The notes: generated from the sequence alone by a model not told the origin. A stretch of 64,000 nt of DNA from CAYLLN01 sp036496265 (GCA_036496265.1 DASXLL010000327.1:1-64000); one strand, 5' to 3'; counted from the stretch's first letter, positions 15,377 through 24,234 are shown. Numbers and translations are program-made.

Positions 15377-17854
15377 ATGGCCACCATCATTAACGTAGTC
15401 TCGAAAGTAGCCATCACGCTCCGCGTGATGAGCCCCTCCGGGTGCCACTGGCATCCCGCCAGCGTTCTCTCCGCCTTTTTGGTAACCCTCAGTGCCACGA
15501 TCGCCCTCGCCCAAGCCCCGCCCGGCGTCGAATCAGCCGCCGAACCGCCCAAGCTCAACCTCTTCAGCAAAATCACCGGCGGTGCCCCCGGCGGTGAGGG
15601 CGAGCAGGTCAAGCTCTCCGGTTCGTTCAACGTTAATAAGGCCACCCGCCGCGGCGCGCTGACCGTCGCAGCAACCATTGAGCCGTCGTGGCACATCTAC
15701 TCCCTCACCCAGCCCGCCGGCGGGCCTCAAAAATCGGAGCTGAAGGTCACCAAGTCACCCGATTTCAGCCTTCTCGGTATTTTCCAAGCCGACCGGCAGG
15801 CCCACGTCAAGCCGCCGTCCGTTTTCAAGGTCAACTCCGAAGAGCACGACGGTGTCGTCAACTGGTCCGTGCCCATCGAAGTTCACGAAGGCGTCGATCC
15901 CGAATCGCTCAAGATTGAAGTCACCTACAGCGGCCAGGTCTGCAAAGACGGCCCCGGCGGCCTCTGCATTCCCATCTTTGGCGAAAAGTTCACCGCCAAA
16001 TTCGCCGGCTTCGAAACTTCCGCCGCCACCGCAGGTGAATACCGTCCCGATCCTAAAGATGCCCAGATCGTCTTGAACGGCCACATCGAACCAGCCGCTG
16101 CCGCCCGCGGCGGCAAAGCCAAACTTGTCATCGCCGCCACACCCAATCCCGGCTGGCACATCTATGCCTTGGCACAGAAAGATCCTGATGTCGTAGGAGC
16201 TGGAAAGCCCACGCTCATTTACCTGGCGCCAATTCCCGGCTGGCAGCAATCAGGCGTCAAAGCATCGGCCACGCCGAAAACGAAGTCCCCCCTGGTTGCT
16301 GGCTTGCCAACTGAGTCTTTCCACGACGATCCGGTCACTTGGAGCATTGATCTTTCGATTTCCCGCGACGCTCCGCAGGGCGAAACGCTCCTCACCGGCT
16401 ATATCGGTTTCCAAACCTGCAACAGCGGCGGATGCCTTCGACCTCAAGCGGTCCAATTCCGCGCGTCGTTGCCAATCAAAACCGCAACCGAACCCGGCCA
16501 AATCCCGCTCGAATTCAAGCCAGCCACCGGCGGCTACAACGAAGTTTCCAAGCTCGTCGCCACCGCGCCCGTCGCCACGCGCGAGATGAATCTCAAGTCA
16601 CTGCTACCCATCATCGGGTTCGGTCTGCTCGGCGGTTTGATCCTAAATCTGATGCCCTGCGTCCTCCCCGTGATCGGCTTAAAAATTCTCTCGTTCGTAC
16701 AGCACGGTGGTCAAAGCCGCGCGACGATTTTCGCGCTCAATTTCTGGTTTGCCCTTGGCCTCTTGTCCGTCTTCATGGTCCTGGCCACTGCCGCCGCGTT
16801 CGCCAATCTCGGCTGGGGTCAGCAATTCACGTACACCTGGTTCAAAGTCGCGATGGTGATCGTGGTGTTCTCCTTCGCCCTCAGTTTTCTCGGCGTCTGG
16901 GAAGTGCCGATTCCCGGCTTCGCCGAAACAAAGGCCTCGAACAGTCTGCAGAAGCAAGAAGGTGCGTCAGGTGCATTTTTCAAAGGCATTTTCACAACGC
17001 TGCTCGCCACGCCCTGCAGCGGTCCGTTCCTCGGACCCGTCTTCGCCTACACGCTCACGCAGCCGCCGCTCGCGACGTACATCATCTTCGGCAGCGTCGG
17101 CCTCGGCATGGCCTCGCCGTATCTCATCACCGGCATTTTCCCCGCGCTCGTGCGTTGGCTCCCTAAGCCGGGCGCCTGGATGGAAACCGTCAAAGAGCTC
17201 ATGGCCTTCGTGCTGCTCGGAACGGTCGTCTATCTTTTCAGCACGCTCAGCCACGAATATTTCATCCCCACGCTCGCCACTGTCATCGGCGTCTGGCTGG
17301 CTTGCTGGCTCATCGGCCAGGTTCCGGTCTACGAAGACTTTGGCAAGCAAGCCCGCCAATGGATTCTTGGCCTCGCCAGCGCCGCCGCCATCGGCTGGCT
17401 CTCGTTTACTTTCCTCAGTCCCGAAAAGCATCTCTACGAGTGGCAGCCTTATTCGCCTGAGACTATCGCGAAGCTGCAAGCCGACGGCAAAACAGTAATG
17501 GTTGATTTCACCGCCGAATGGTGCTTGACCTGTAAGTTGAACTTCAAAACCGCAATTAACACCCGGCGCGTGAAGGAATTTGTCGAAAGGAACGGCGTCG
17601 CCCCCGTGCTCGCCGACTGGACCGATCACAATGACGCGATCAAGAGCAAGCTCGAAGAGCTCCAGAGCATATCAATACCACTACTAGCCATCTATCCAGC
17701 CAACAAACCGGGCGACGTCATCGTCCTCCGCGACCGCATCAGCCAAAGTCAACTTCTTTCCGCGCTCGAAGAAGCAGGGCCCTCCACGGAAGCCAAGCCC
17801 GCCCAGCACCAAATCTCAAGCCTCAATTCACCAGCCAGCGCCAACAGTCAGTGA
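15377..17854 (+). CDS. DsbD-like thiol:disulfide interchange protein
   Basis: 825 residues. Signal-like hydrophobic stretch VLSAFLVTLSATIALAQ (about 34-50), two consecutive DsbD N-terminal-type domains (about 75-220 and 225-370, each with a WHIYxL motif), eight-TM DsbD core (about 405-680; MPCVLPVIGLKILSF and TPCSGPFLGPVF carry the paired Cys), and a C-terminal thioredoxin domain with EWCLTCKLN. Transfers electrons from cytoplasmic thioredoxin to exported proteins. The N-terminal 30 residues translate a GTAG repeat (15407-15470), so the native start may be ATG 15428. The stop TGA is the first triplet of the TGACCAA array. Confidence 0.9.
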   Translation: MATIINVVSKVAITLRVMSPSGCHWHPASVLSAFLVTLSATIALAQAPPGVESAAEPPKLNLFSKITGGAPGGEGEQVKLSGSFNVNKATRRGALTVAATIEPSWHIYSLTQPAGGPQKSELKVTKSPDFSLLGIFQADRQAHVKPPSVFKVNSEEHDGVVNWSVPIEVHEGVDPESLKIEVTYSGQVCKDGPGGLCIPIFGEKFTAKFAGFETSAATAGEYRPDPKDAQIVLNGHIEPAAAARGGKAKLVIAATPNPGWHIYALAQKDPDVVGAGKPTLIYLAPIPGWQQSGVKASATPKTKSPLVAGLPTESFHDDPVTWSIDLSISRDAPQGETLLTGYIGFQTCNSGGCLRPQAVQFRASLPIKTATEPGQIPLEFKPATGGYNEVSKLVATAPVATREMNLKSLLPIIGFGLLGGLILNLMPCVLPVIGLKILSFVQHGGQSRATIFALNFWFALGLLSVFMVLATAAAFANLGWGQQFTYTWFKVAMVIVVFSFALSFLGVWEVPIPGFAETKASNSLQKQEGASGAFFKGIFTTLLATPCSGPFLGPVFAYTLTQPPLATYIIFGSVGLGMASPYLITGIFPALVRWLPKPGAWMETVKELMAFVLLGTVVYLFSTLSHEYFIPTLATVIGVWLACWLIGQVPVYEDFGKQARQWILGLASAAAIGWLSFTFLSPEKHLYEWQPYSPETIAKLQADGKTVMVDFTAEWCLTCKLNFKTAINTRRVKEFVERNGVAPVLADWTDHNDAIKSKLEELQSISIPLLAIYPANKPGDVIVLRDRISQSQLLSALEEAGPSTEAKPAQHQISSLNSPASANSQ
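15407..15431. repeat. GTAGCCATCACGC repeat copy 1, inside dsbD-like N-terminus
   Basis: A 25-nt sequence GTAGCCATCACG...CGTGATGA occurs here and exactly again at 32405-32429. The hairpin arms are CATCACGC and GCGTGATG. Here it is within the open frame of the DsbD-like gene, before the signal peptide core. Confidence 0.85.
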
Positions 17855-17914
17855 CCAATGACCAATGACCAATGACCAATGACCAATGACCAATGACCAA
17901 TGACAAGTGACCAA
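17852..17914 (+). repeat. Heptanucleotide array TGACCAA, about 9 units
   Basis: Seven perfect TGACCAA units, one degenerate unit (TGACAAG) and one more TGACCAA. The first unit begins with the stop codon of the DsbD-like gene. Period 7 shifts frame each unit, so stops occur in several frames. Confidence 0.92.
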
Positions 17915-18296
17915 TTACGGTCACTTCCGCGGAATCGCGACCTTCATCGTGCATCGCTTGCACCGCGTTTTCTGATTATTCAGCTTCGCCCCGCACTTCG
18001 GGCACCGCCGCGCCTTCCTCTTCAAAACGAGCTTCGTCCTCGGCCGTGACTTCATCGCAATCTCACTTGCTAATTTCGCTTGGCTAATCGTTAAAGAACC
18101 CCAGTCTAAGGCTCGCGACCAAAATCGACAATCGCTCCCTTCCTCTGTCTCCTGTCCTCTTATTCCGATCCCACAAACCTTGCCGTCGGCCCCCTGCCAG
18201 CTTCACCGCTGCTTCGCCGCCGGACCGATGCCAAGAGGAAGCGATGGATTGCCCCTGCGCTGGTATTTCCCCAAGCGCTCACGCTGGAGCTTTGCG
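17855..18296. other. Spacer with tandem array and one small gene
   Basis: Holds the rest of the TGACCAA array and the 44-residue zinc-ribbon gene (17921-18055, minus). Between 18056 and 18296 the plus frame of the next gene is open but does not look like native protein; no other signal seen. Confidence 0.5.
17921..18055 (-). CDS. Small zinc-ribbon protein, 44 residues
   Basis: Reading the minus strand from ATG 18055 to TGA 17921 gives a very basic 44-residue protein. It starts MKSRPRTKLVLKRKARR and has two CxxC knuckles: CPKCGAKLN and, 13 residues later, CKRC. The four cysteines would bind one zinc ion. High Lys/Arg content suggests RNA or DNA contact, perhaps ribosome-associated, but I do not recognise a family. 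Its end lies close to the TGACCAA array. Clean Cys spacing and the lack of a competing frame argue that it is real. Confidence 0.62.
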   Translation of the reverse strand: MKSRPRTKLVLKRKARRCPKCGAKLNNQKTRCKRCTMKVAIPRK

Positions 18297-18959
18297 ATGG
18301 ATCGTTCGCTGCTCGCCGGCCTGGCCTCGTTGGCTTTGCTGGCCGCCCCGCTTACCGCTCATGCCCAGGGCGGCACGCCGTATTGTGCCAATGGTCCGAC
18401 AGGTGGGGGCGTCAACCCTGCCGGCTATAACGTCAGCCAGGACGCCCTCAACCGGGTCGATCACCGTTTCTGGCAAGATTTTTATCGCAACAACAGTTGG
18501 CCCGAGCCGTTTTTGTCGGCCGACCGCGCCGCCCAGCGCATGCCGTTTTGCATCATGACCGACAACGGCTGGAAGATGCAGAACACTGTCGGCAGCTACC
18601 TGTTCGATCCCGAAACGCAGCGCGTCAATCAAGCCGGCGAATTGCTCGTCAAATGGATCATCAATTACGCCCCTCCCCACCGCCGCGCCGTGTTCGTGCT
18701 TAAAGGTGACACGGCCGAAGCGACCAATGCCCGCGTGCAATCGGTCCAAGCTGCGATTGCCAAATACAGCGGCGGCTGCATGTACCCGGTGCTGCTGACC
18801 GACACCGAGCCCGCCGGTTGGCCCGCTTCGTACATCGACACGATCACGCAGCAATACAGCGCCACGATTCCCGCCCCGCGCCTGCCCGCTCGCCAAGGAG
18901 GCCAAAACGGCCAAGGCGGCAGCGGTTCCGGCGGTGGTGGTGGTGGTGGCGTGCAGTAA
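18297..18959 (+). CDS. Secreted protein of unknown function
   Basis: 220 residues from ATG 18297. Signal peptide MDRSLLAGLASLALLAAPLT, cleaved after AHA. Mature part has aromatic segments HRFWQDFYRNNSWPEPF and FCIMTDNGWKMQNTVGSYLFD, then a domain with VKWIINYAPPHRRAVFVLKGDT and QSVQAAIAKYSGG resembling the periplasmic OmpA-like or BON-like layout, and a Gly-rich tail. No catalytic motif seen. The next gene is a TPR lipoprotein on the same strand, 207 nt on. Confidence 0.65.
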   Translation: MDRSLLAGLASLALLAAPLTAHAQGGTPYCANGPTGGGVNPAGYNVSQDALNRVDHRFWQDFYRNNSWPEPFLSADRAAQRMPFCIMTDNGWKMQNTVGSYLFDPETQRVNQAGELLVKWIINYAPPHRRAVFVLKGDTAEATNARVQSVQAAIAKYSGGCMYPVLLTDTEPAGWPASYIDTITQQYSATIPAPRLPARQGGQNGQGGSGSGGGGGGGVQ

Positions 18960-19166
18960 CAAACTCGGAATTCTGAATGACGAAGGGGCTTCGAATGGAT
19001 TCGCTAGCATTTGCGCGGCAGTGAATGCCTCCGAGAAGTCAGCTATCGCGGATTGGCTTTAGCGGCATCGTTCGTTAGGTCGATGAACAGTAGGAAGGCT
19101 GCGAAAGATTTGCGGCCTAAGAGGTCATGTCCAGGCGGCATGTCCAGGCAAGGAGGCTCGCAGGAC

Positions 19167-20312
19167 ATGAAACGGAAGCTTGCATTCACATTCATGCTCG
19201 GCGCCGGCGTCGGCCTTGTCGGCTGCCAGTCGCCGATGCTCAGCGGTCTGCCGATCATCGGCAAGGGCGCTTCGACGGCCTCCACTGCGCCCGACAGCCA
19301 GCAAAAGTTTAGCGGCCTGTCACAGCAACTTTCGCCCAGCAAAACCACCGCGACGGGCATGGGTGGCAACCGCCAGCCGGCTGACACCGGCATTTTGGCC
19401 TCCTGGAAAAAGGCCACCGCGTCGCTGACCGGCGCCAACACCGTTAAGCCGAAAGCTGAAATTCCCGAAGACGATCCAGTTCACCTCGGCAAGCTGCCGC
19501 GGCGCATCGGCCCCGAAGTCTATGTCGGCGCAGCTCGCATGCTCGAAAACCAGGGCAAATTCCCCGAAGCCGAAGAAAAGTATCAGGAAGCCCTTAAGGT
19601 GTCGCCTGGCGACTTGAATGCGCTCGTCGGCCTCGCCCGGCTCTACGACCGCCAGGGCCAGTCGCCAAAGGCGATTGACGTCTATCAAAAGGCCGCCAAG
19701 GCCTATCCGACCAACAGTTTGATCGCGAACGACATTGGCCTGTGCTACCGCCGGCAACGGCAGGTTGAAAACTCGATCGCCGCGTTTCGCAAGGCAGTTG
19801 AGCTCACGCCCGATAACGCTAAATATCGCAACAATCTAGCGGCCGCGCTTCTCGACGGCGGCAAGGAAAACGAAGCCTTCGAGCAAATGAGCGTCGCCAA
19901 CCCGCCAGCGGTCGCTCACTACAACCTGGCCTATTTGCTAAGCGAACGCGGCCAGCGAGCTGGTGCTATCACGCATTTGCAGCAAGCGCTGACGGCTGAT
20001 CCGTCGCTAAAACCGGCCAGCGACATGCTCGTCCAGCTTGGCGCGGCGCCACCCGCGACGACCAGTCGCACTGAGCAGCCGACTCAAGCGATGAAGGTGC
20101 ATGTAATCGAGGCCCACCCCGTCAGCGCGACGAATGTGTCGCAGGCCGATGACTCGGCAGCCGAAACGCCCCCCAGCTATCACATTGGCGACGACGTCCA
20201 TCCAGCCATAGAAACTGCCCAGCAGCCGACCGTAACCGGCGCATCGTGGGTCACGACCGGCTCAGTCAGCGACCTGCCGGCGACACAGCCGCTGCCGCCC
20301 GTAGATGAATAA
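19167..20312 (+). CDS. TPR-repeat lipoprotein
   Basis: 381 residues from ATG 19167, preceded by AGGAGG at 19151-19156. Lipoprotein signal with lipobox LVGC (Cys about 18). After a Thr/Ser/Lys-rich linker come at least four TPR units, for example VGAARMLENQGKFPEAEEKY, LVGLARLYDRQGQSPKAIDV and IGLCYRRQRQVENSIAAF, about residues 110-290. The C-terminal 80 residues are low-complexity. TPR lipoproteins act as scaffolds in envelope assembly; the partner is unknown. The stop TAA abuts a GTAGG double-hairpin element. Confidence 0.85.
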   Translation: MKRKLAFTFMLGAGVGLVGCQSPMLSGLPIIGKGASTASTAPDSQQKFSGLSQQLSPSKTTATGMGGNRQPADTGILASWKKATASLTGANTVKPKAEIPEDDPVHLGKLPRRIGPEVYVGAARMLENQGKFPEAEEKYQEALKVSPGDLNALVGLARLYDRQGQSPKAIDVYQKAAKAYPTNSLIANDIGLCYRRQRQVENSIAAFRKAVELTPDNAKYRNNLAAALLDGGKENEAFEQMSVANPPAVAHYNLAYLLSERGQRAGAITHLQQALTADPSLKPASDMLVQLGAAPPATTSRTEQPTQAMKVHVIEAHPVSATNVSQADDSAAETPPSYHIGDDVHPAIETAQQPTVTGASWVTTGSVSDLPATQPLPPVDE

Positions 20313-20430
20313 TGTAGGCCCCTTGCTCCGCAAGGGCCCGCGCAACGAACGACGCTACTCCGCGTGCGCCCTTCACCGAGATTGAGGCATCATCCCAGCT
20401 CAGTCCCTCGCGGAGCGAGACGACTACATT
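20311..20430. repeat. BIME-like double hairpin AATGTAGG...GACTACATT
   Basis: 120 bp with inverted ends AATGTAG and CTACATT. The left hairpin is GCCCCTTGCTCCGCAAGGGC and the right one is built from GTCCCTCGCGGAGCGAGAC. It sits between the TPR lipoprotein and the next lipoprotein. Confidence 0.8.
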
Positions 20431-20573
20431 GGAATCTGGCCTGCTAGCAGCTCGCGTTTCGGCTTGACCCCATCTGCCGCTTTTGCGAAACTCCGCCCCG
20501 CTTTCGGGCCACCGTGTCTAAAAATCACGGTCCGAAAATACGCGCGATCCTGTTCAGCGCCGGGAGCCTTGCC

Positions 20574-21218
20574 ATGCGGTATTTCACGACAATTGCCATC
20601 ATTTCGGTCGTGTCGATAATGATCGGCTGCACGAAGCCAAGTTCCAGCACCGGACAAGCTGCCGCTCAGCCAACTCAGGCACAGGCGACTCAGCCAGCTC
20701 AGCAGCCAGCCGCCGCACCGACGCAGCCGGTCGCCGTGCCTTCGAATGCGACGCCAGACCAGGTCGTGACCGTCTTTTTGAACGCCATGCGGTCGGGCGA
20801 CTCGCCGACGACCGAGTCGCTGCTCACCGGTAAGGCCCGCGAGGAGCTGGCCAAGCACTCGCTTTCTGTCGATGTCCAAAGCGCTCCCAACGCGACCTAT
20901 CAGGTCCATCGCGCCGAAATCCTGCAGGACGCCAGCGGCGCTCACGTCCGTAGCGTTTGGACCGAACGATTCAACGACGGCGACGAAACGTACGAGATCG
21001 TCTGGGCCCTGCGGCATCAGCAGGAAGGATGGAGAGTAGCAGGAATGGCGATGGAGCTGCTTCCAGGCCAACCCATGCAGTTTCTCAATTTCGAGGATCC
21101 GGCCGACATGCTTCACAAGAAGGAACAAGCGATCGCCGCCCTGCAAGCGCCGGCAGTACAAACGGCCCAGCAGCCACAACAACCGTTAGCCCCAGCCGCA
21201 CGCACCATCGAGAGATAG
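20574..21218 (+). CDS. Lipoprotein of unknown function
   Basis: 214 residues from ATG 20574 (MRYFTTIAIISVVSIMIGCT). Lipobox IMIGC, then a Gln/Pro/Ala-rich linker (about 22-65), then a folded domain: TPDQVVTVFLNAMRSGDSPTTESLLTGKAREEL, and VHRAEILQDASGAHVRSVWTERFNDGDETYEIVWALRHQQEGWRVAGMAMEL (in parts). This layout fits NTF2-like or DUF4878-type lumazine-binding domains. The tail is Gln/Pro-rich. No catalytic residues are visible. Confidence 0.72.
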   Translation: MRYFTTIAIISVVSIMIGCTKPSSSTGQAAAQPTQAQATQPAQQPAAAPTQPVAVPSNATPDQVVTVFLNAMRSGDSPTTESLLTGKAREELAKHSLSVDVQSAPNATYQVHRAEILQDASGAHVRSVWTERFNDGDETYEIVWALRHQQEGWRVAGMAMELLPGQPMQFLNFEDPADMLHKKEQAIAALQAPAVQTAQQPQQPLAPAARTIER

Positions 21219-21744
21219 CTGTCCCTCTTTCATGCCGGCACTTTTGCGATTGTAGCGAGAGTCGCTGCACGACACGCGGCACTCGCACATCCCGCACTCT
21301 TTTCCAGGCTTCGCAAATAAGTCGTAAGGCATTGCCGTGTAATAATTTCAACGGCTTACGCCATCTTTTTACTGGCATTTGTCGGCGACAGATTTCATAG
21401 CTCACTTCGCTGGACAGACGGCTGGGGCGTCGTAAGTTTTCCCGGTATTTAACTGCCGCTTGGCCAAAGCACCGAATGCACCCAGACTGTGCATTTTATC
21501 TTTGGCCGCTTGACAAGTGGCACCGCGTCGGTAACCTACGACCTAATCTTTGTGATCGCTATATTCTTCGTAACCCACAGAATTTGACAACAGGGAACCA
21601 AATCGGGGGTGCGGGGGATGTGGCGAGCTGCGAAGTTTCGGTCGCATTGCGACACTGAGCCGTCGGTTGTCGCGATGTGATCGTCGTGACGGCAAGCTCG
21701 GTAGTTTCACTTACGGTACCTGTAAGTTATTGGAGGATCTGAGG
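21219..21744. other. Gene-free stretch before the Cys-rich protein
   Basis: No supported gene in about 525 nt. One candidate promoter is noted at 21510-21537. The remainder has no strong hairpin or repeat that I can see. Confidence 0.5.
21510..21537 (+). promoter_or_regulatory. Candidate sigma-70 promoter
   Basis: TTGACA at 21510-21515, 16 nt spacer, TAACCT at 21532-21537. Consensus -35 and a weak -10. It would give a leader of about 200 nt for the Cys-rich gene. Confidence 0.35.
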
Positions 21745-22065
21745 ATGAATCGAATTGTTGTTTTTGGTCTCGCGATTTTCTTCGCGATCGTCGGCATCGC
21801 TCTGTTGGGCGGTAACGACAAGGCGATGGCCTTTGGTCATCGTTGCTGCGGCGGCTGCAATAGCTGCGGCGGTTACTGCGGTGGCAATAGCTGCTGCGGT
21901 GGTGGATGCCATCATCGCTGCCATCATCGCTGCCACGGCCGCTGCAATGGCTGCAATAGCTGCGGTGGTTACGGCTGCAATGGTGGTGGATGCTGCGGTG
22001 GCGGCGGCTATGCTGCTCCTGCTGAGAAGCAAGCCCCGATGCCGGCCCAAGCGCCCGCGAAGTAA
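21745..22065 (+). CDS. Exported Cys/Gly/His-rich small protein
   Basis: 106 residues from ATG 21745, with GGAGGATCTGAGG just upstream. Residues 1-29 are a signal peptide or anchor (IVVFGLAIFFAIVGIALLGG), probably cleaved after AMA. The mature part is built almost only from Cys, Gly, His, Asn and Arg: HRCCGGCNSCGGYCGGNSCC, then HHRCHHRCHGRC and another CNSCGGYGCNGGGCCGGGG block. Over 20 cysteines suggest a metal-binding or structural protein. The end is AAPAEKQAPMPAQAPAK. A strong terminator follows. No family recognised; also a possible substrate for a modifying enzyme. Confidence 0.72.
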   Translation: MNRIVVFGLAIFFAIVGIALLGGNDKAMAFGHRCCGGCNSCGGYCGGNSCCGGGCHHRCHHRCHGRCNGCNSCGGYGCNGGGCCGGGGYAAPAEKQAPMPAQAPAK

Positions 22066-22152
22066 CTTGGTCGCGTCCCTCGTGGGCGCGTGCTGCGGCG
22101 CGGGTGGCTTGCTCCCCTGTTAGTAACATTCGCGCTTGTGCAAAAAATCGAG

Positions 22153-22190
22153 AGATCGGACTTTCCTCGGAAGGTCCGATCTTTCTTTTT
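22153..22190 (+). terminator. Rho-independent terminator
   Basis: Stem AGATCGGACTTTCC / GGAAGGTCCGATCT with a TC loop (22153-22182), one G-T pair, then CTTTCTTTTT. It terminates the Cys-rich gene. Confidence 0.85.
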
Positions 22191-22205
22191 GCGCAGAGGG
22201 GAAAG

Positions 22206-22311
22206 GTGTGAGGCTGAAGGCTTGAGGCCGAAGGCTTGAGATTTAATACGTGCTCCGTACCAGTCTTGATTCTCAAGCCTGTAGCCTCAAGCCTGTAGCC
22301 TGTAGCCTTTC
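22206..22311. repeat. Inverted heptanucleotide arrays (AAGGCTT/AAGCCTG)
   Basis: Left arm repeats GAGGCTGAAGGCTT as a 14-mer twice. The right arm (about 22274-22311) carries TCAAGCC, TGTAGCC, TCAAGCC, TGTAGCC, TGTAGCC. The arms are loosely complementary, so a heptamer array is folded into an inverted repeat. Confidence 0.75.
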
Positions 22312-22384
22312 GGGTTGTGCTTGTTGTTTCGCTCGCTTGCGAGGACGTGGCGGCGGCAATCAATCGCGGCCGATACACCTGTTG

Positions 22385-23149
22385 ATGATTTCACTCATGT
22401 CGATGCAGCCTTCGTCGCTCGTGCCGCCGCGGCCAGCGACAAAATCCGATACGCCCAATGACGGCGCAACGCTTCGCGGCGTGCTCTCTCTCTTGATCTG
22501 CATTCATTTGTTTTGTGTCGCGGTGGTGCTGGCCGCGAATTTTCGTCGCTCGCCGTTGCAGGGAAGGCTGGTTTCTATTTTTTCTGGCTACACGAAGCTC
22601 CTGCACTTCGATCCGGAATTTACGCCGTATTACTACACGCTCGGGCGGCCGAGCGATGACGATACCTGGCTCGTGATCGATTTGTATCCGTCAGCCGAGC
22701 AACCGGTGGCGCAGCAGCAATCGGTGAAAACCGTTCGTCTGCCCGAAGGCGGCAGCAATTGGTTCGATAATCGTAAGCGGGCGTTTCAATTGGCCAGGTT
22801 AGTGGCAACCAGCGCGGAGCCAGGCAATGAGAACGACGACCTGACCGGCGAAATCGCACGGTCAGTCGGCGGCTGGGCGATGAGAACGACAGGCAATCAT
22901 CGCGCGGTCGTTCGCTGCGTCCGGCGGATGAGCCAGTCGCTCGATTTAGCGGCGTTGAATCCCGGTTTTCCTGCGGACCGCCCCACGGACCCAGCCTACG
23001 ACTCAACGATTTATGAAGCGGACGTGTGGACGGATGAAGACGGGCAGGTGCAGTTGCTAAAGCGAGCCTCGCGGGCGGAAGTCGCGCCGGGACGGACGGG
23101 AACCGGTGCTATGAGTCCGACTCCGCCATCCAATCCAACGAACAACTAA
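22385..23149 (+). CDS. Hypothetical protein with one N-terminal membrane anchor
   Basis: 254 residues from ATG 22385. Earlier in-frame starts fall in the heptamer repeat. A hydrophobic helix (GVLSLLICIHLFCVAVVLAA, about 32-51) anchors a soluble domain with FSGYTKLLHFDPEFTPYYYTLG and DDTWLVIDLYPSAEQP. It lies 42 nt before the HTTM protein and is probably cotranscribed with it. Short proteins of this kind often accompany HTTM/DoxX-like proteins in planctomycetes; function unknown. Confidence 0.65.
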   Translation: MISLMSMQPSSLVPPRPATKSDTPNDGATLRGVLSLLICIHLFCVAVVLAANFRRSPLQGRLVSIFSGYTKLLHFDPEFTPYYYTLGRPSDDDTWLVIDLYPSAEQPVAQQQSVKTVRLPEGGSNWFDNRKRAFQLARLVATSAEPGNENDDLTGEIARSVGGWAMRTTGNHRAVVRCVRRMSQSLDLAALNPGFPADRPTDPAYDSTIYEADVWTDEDGQVQLLKRASRAEVAPGRTGTGAMSPTPPSNPTNN

Positions 23150-23191
23150 AGACACCGCTTAGCCGCCGCGTCCACGCGGTGATTTTTCAGC

Positions 23192-24211
23192 ATGTCAACC
23201 GATTCAGACTTTCATGATGCGACCGAAGACTTCGGTCGGCGCTGGAATCGCTTTTGGTTCACGCCGGCAGAGGCGCTGCCCTGCTCCGTGCTGCGAATCG
23301 CCGTTGGCTTACTCGCTGTCGCGCATTTTTTGGCAATGGGGCCCCGTCTTGGCGTTTGGTTCGCCAACGACGGTGCATTGACGTCAGCGGCCGTGAAGCG
23401 GATTCTGGAATTGCCTGGCGGCGGCGGGGCGACCTTTCATCCTTCGTATTTGAATTACTTTTCTGCCGGGACGGGGCTGTATGTCGTCCACGCAGCGGCA
23501 GTCATCGTGTCCCTGGCGTTTGCCTTCGGCTTTTTGACACGCGCCAGCGGTGTCCTCACGCTTGTGGCCCTGTTGGCCTACGTGCATCGAGTGCCGGAAG
23601 TCGCCGGTGACGTTGAGCCGGTGCTCAGTTTTATGATCGCCTACTTAGTCATCGCTCCCTCCGGCGCTTTGCTGTCGGTCGATCAGCGGCTTTTTGGTTC
23701 CAGCAAAAAATCATCGATCGGGCTGCTCTTGGCCGGTTCAGCGGAGCCATCGCTAGCCGCAAACATCAGTCTGCGGCTGATTCAGGTCCATGTGGCAATG
23801 TTTTACGCCATGATGGGTCTCAGCAAGCTCTACGGCGATGCCTGGTGGCAAGGCGGGGCAGTGTGGATGGTCTTGGCACAGACCGAATCGCGCGTGATCG
23901 ACGCCACGGTGTTTCGCCGCATGGGGCAAATCGGCGAATACCTGCTCAATTTCGCCGCTCATTTGATTGTCTATTTCGAACTTGCGTTCGGCATTCTCAT
24001 CTGGACTCGCATTGGCCGGCCAGTGCTGCTCGCCCTCTCACTCATCGTCTGGCCGATCATCATACTTGCCACGGGCCAACTTCTCTTCGGCCTCGCCATG
24101 CTCGCGGCCAATCTGGCATTCGTTTCGCCGGCCTGGCTGCACTCGCTCATCGGTAGATCAGCGACTGAAAACCATTCCGCACTCCCGCTCGAATCAGCCG
24201 CATCGGCGTAG
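23192..24211 (+). CDS. HTTM-domain membrane protein
   Basis: 339 residues with about seven to eight hydrophobic segments. It starts with a soluble stretch containing FGRRWNRFWFTPAEALPCSVLRIAVGLLAVAHF and matches the HTTM domain shared with vitamin K-dependent gamma-carboxylases, including RLIQVHVAMFYAMMGLSKLYGDAWWQGGAVW (in parts), where the LxK...WxxG segment is typical. The C-terminal soluble carboxylase domain is absent, so enzymatic carboxylation is not claimed. Its neighbour upstream is a probable accessory protein. Confidence 0.82.
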   Translation: MSTDSDFHDATEDFGRRWNRFWFTPAEALPCSVLRIAVGLLAVAHFLAMGPRLGVWFANDGALTSAAVKRILELPGGGGATFHPSYLNYFSAGTGLYVVHAAAVIVSLAFAFGFLTRASGVLTLVALLAYVHRVPEVAGDVEPVLSFMIAYLVIAPSGALLSVDQRLFGSSKKSSIGLLLAGSAEPSLAANISLRLIQVHVAMFYAMMGLSKLYGDAWWQGGAVWMVLAQTESRVIDATVFRRMGQIGEYLLNFAAHLIVYFELAFGILIWTRIGRPVLLALSLIVWPIIILATGQLLFGLAMLAANLAFVSPAWLHSLIGRSATENHSALPLESAASA

Positions 24212-24234
24212 ATCGTTTTGGAGAGAAGTCGGTC

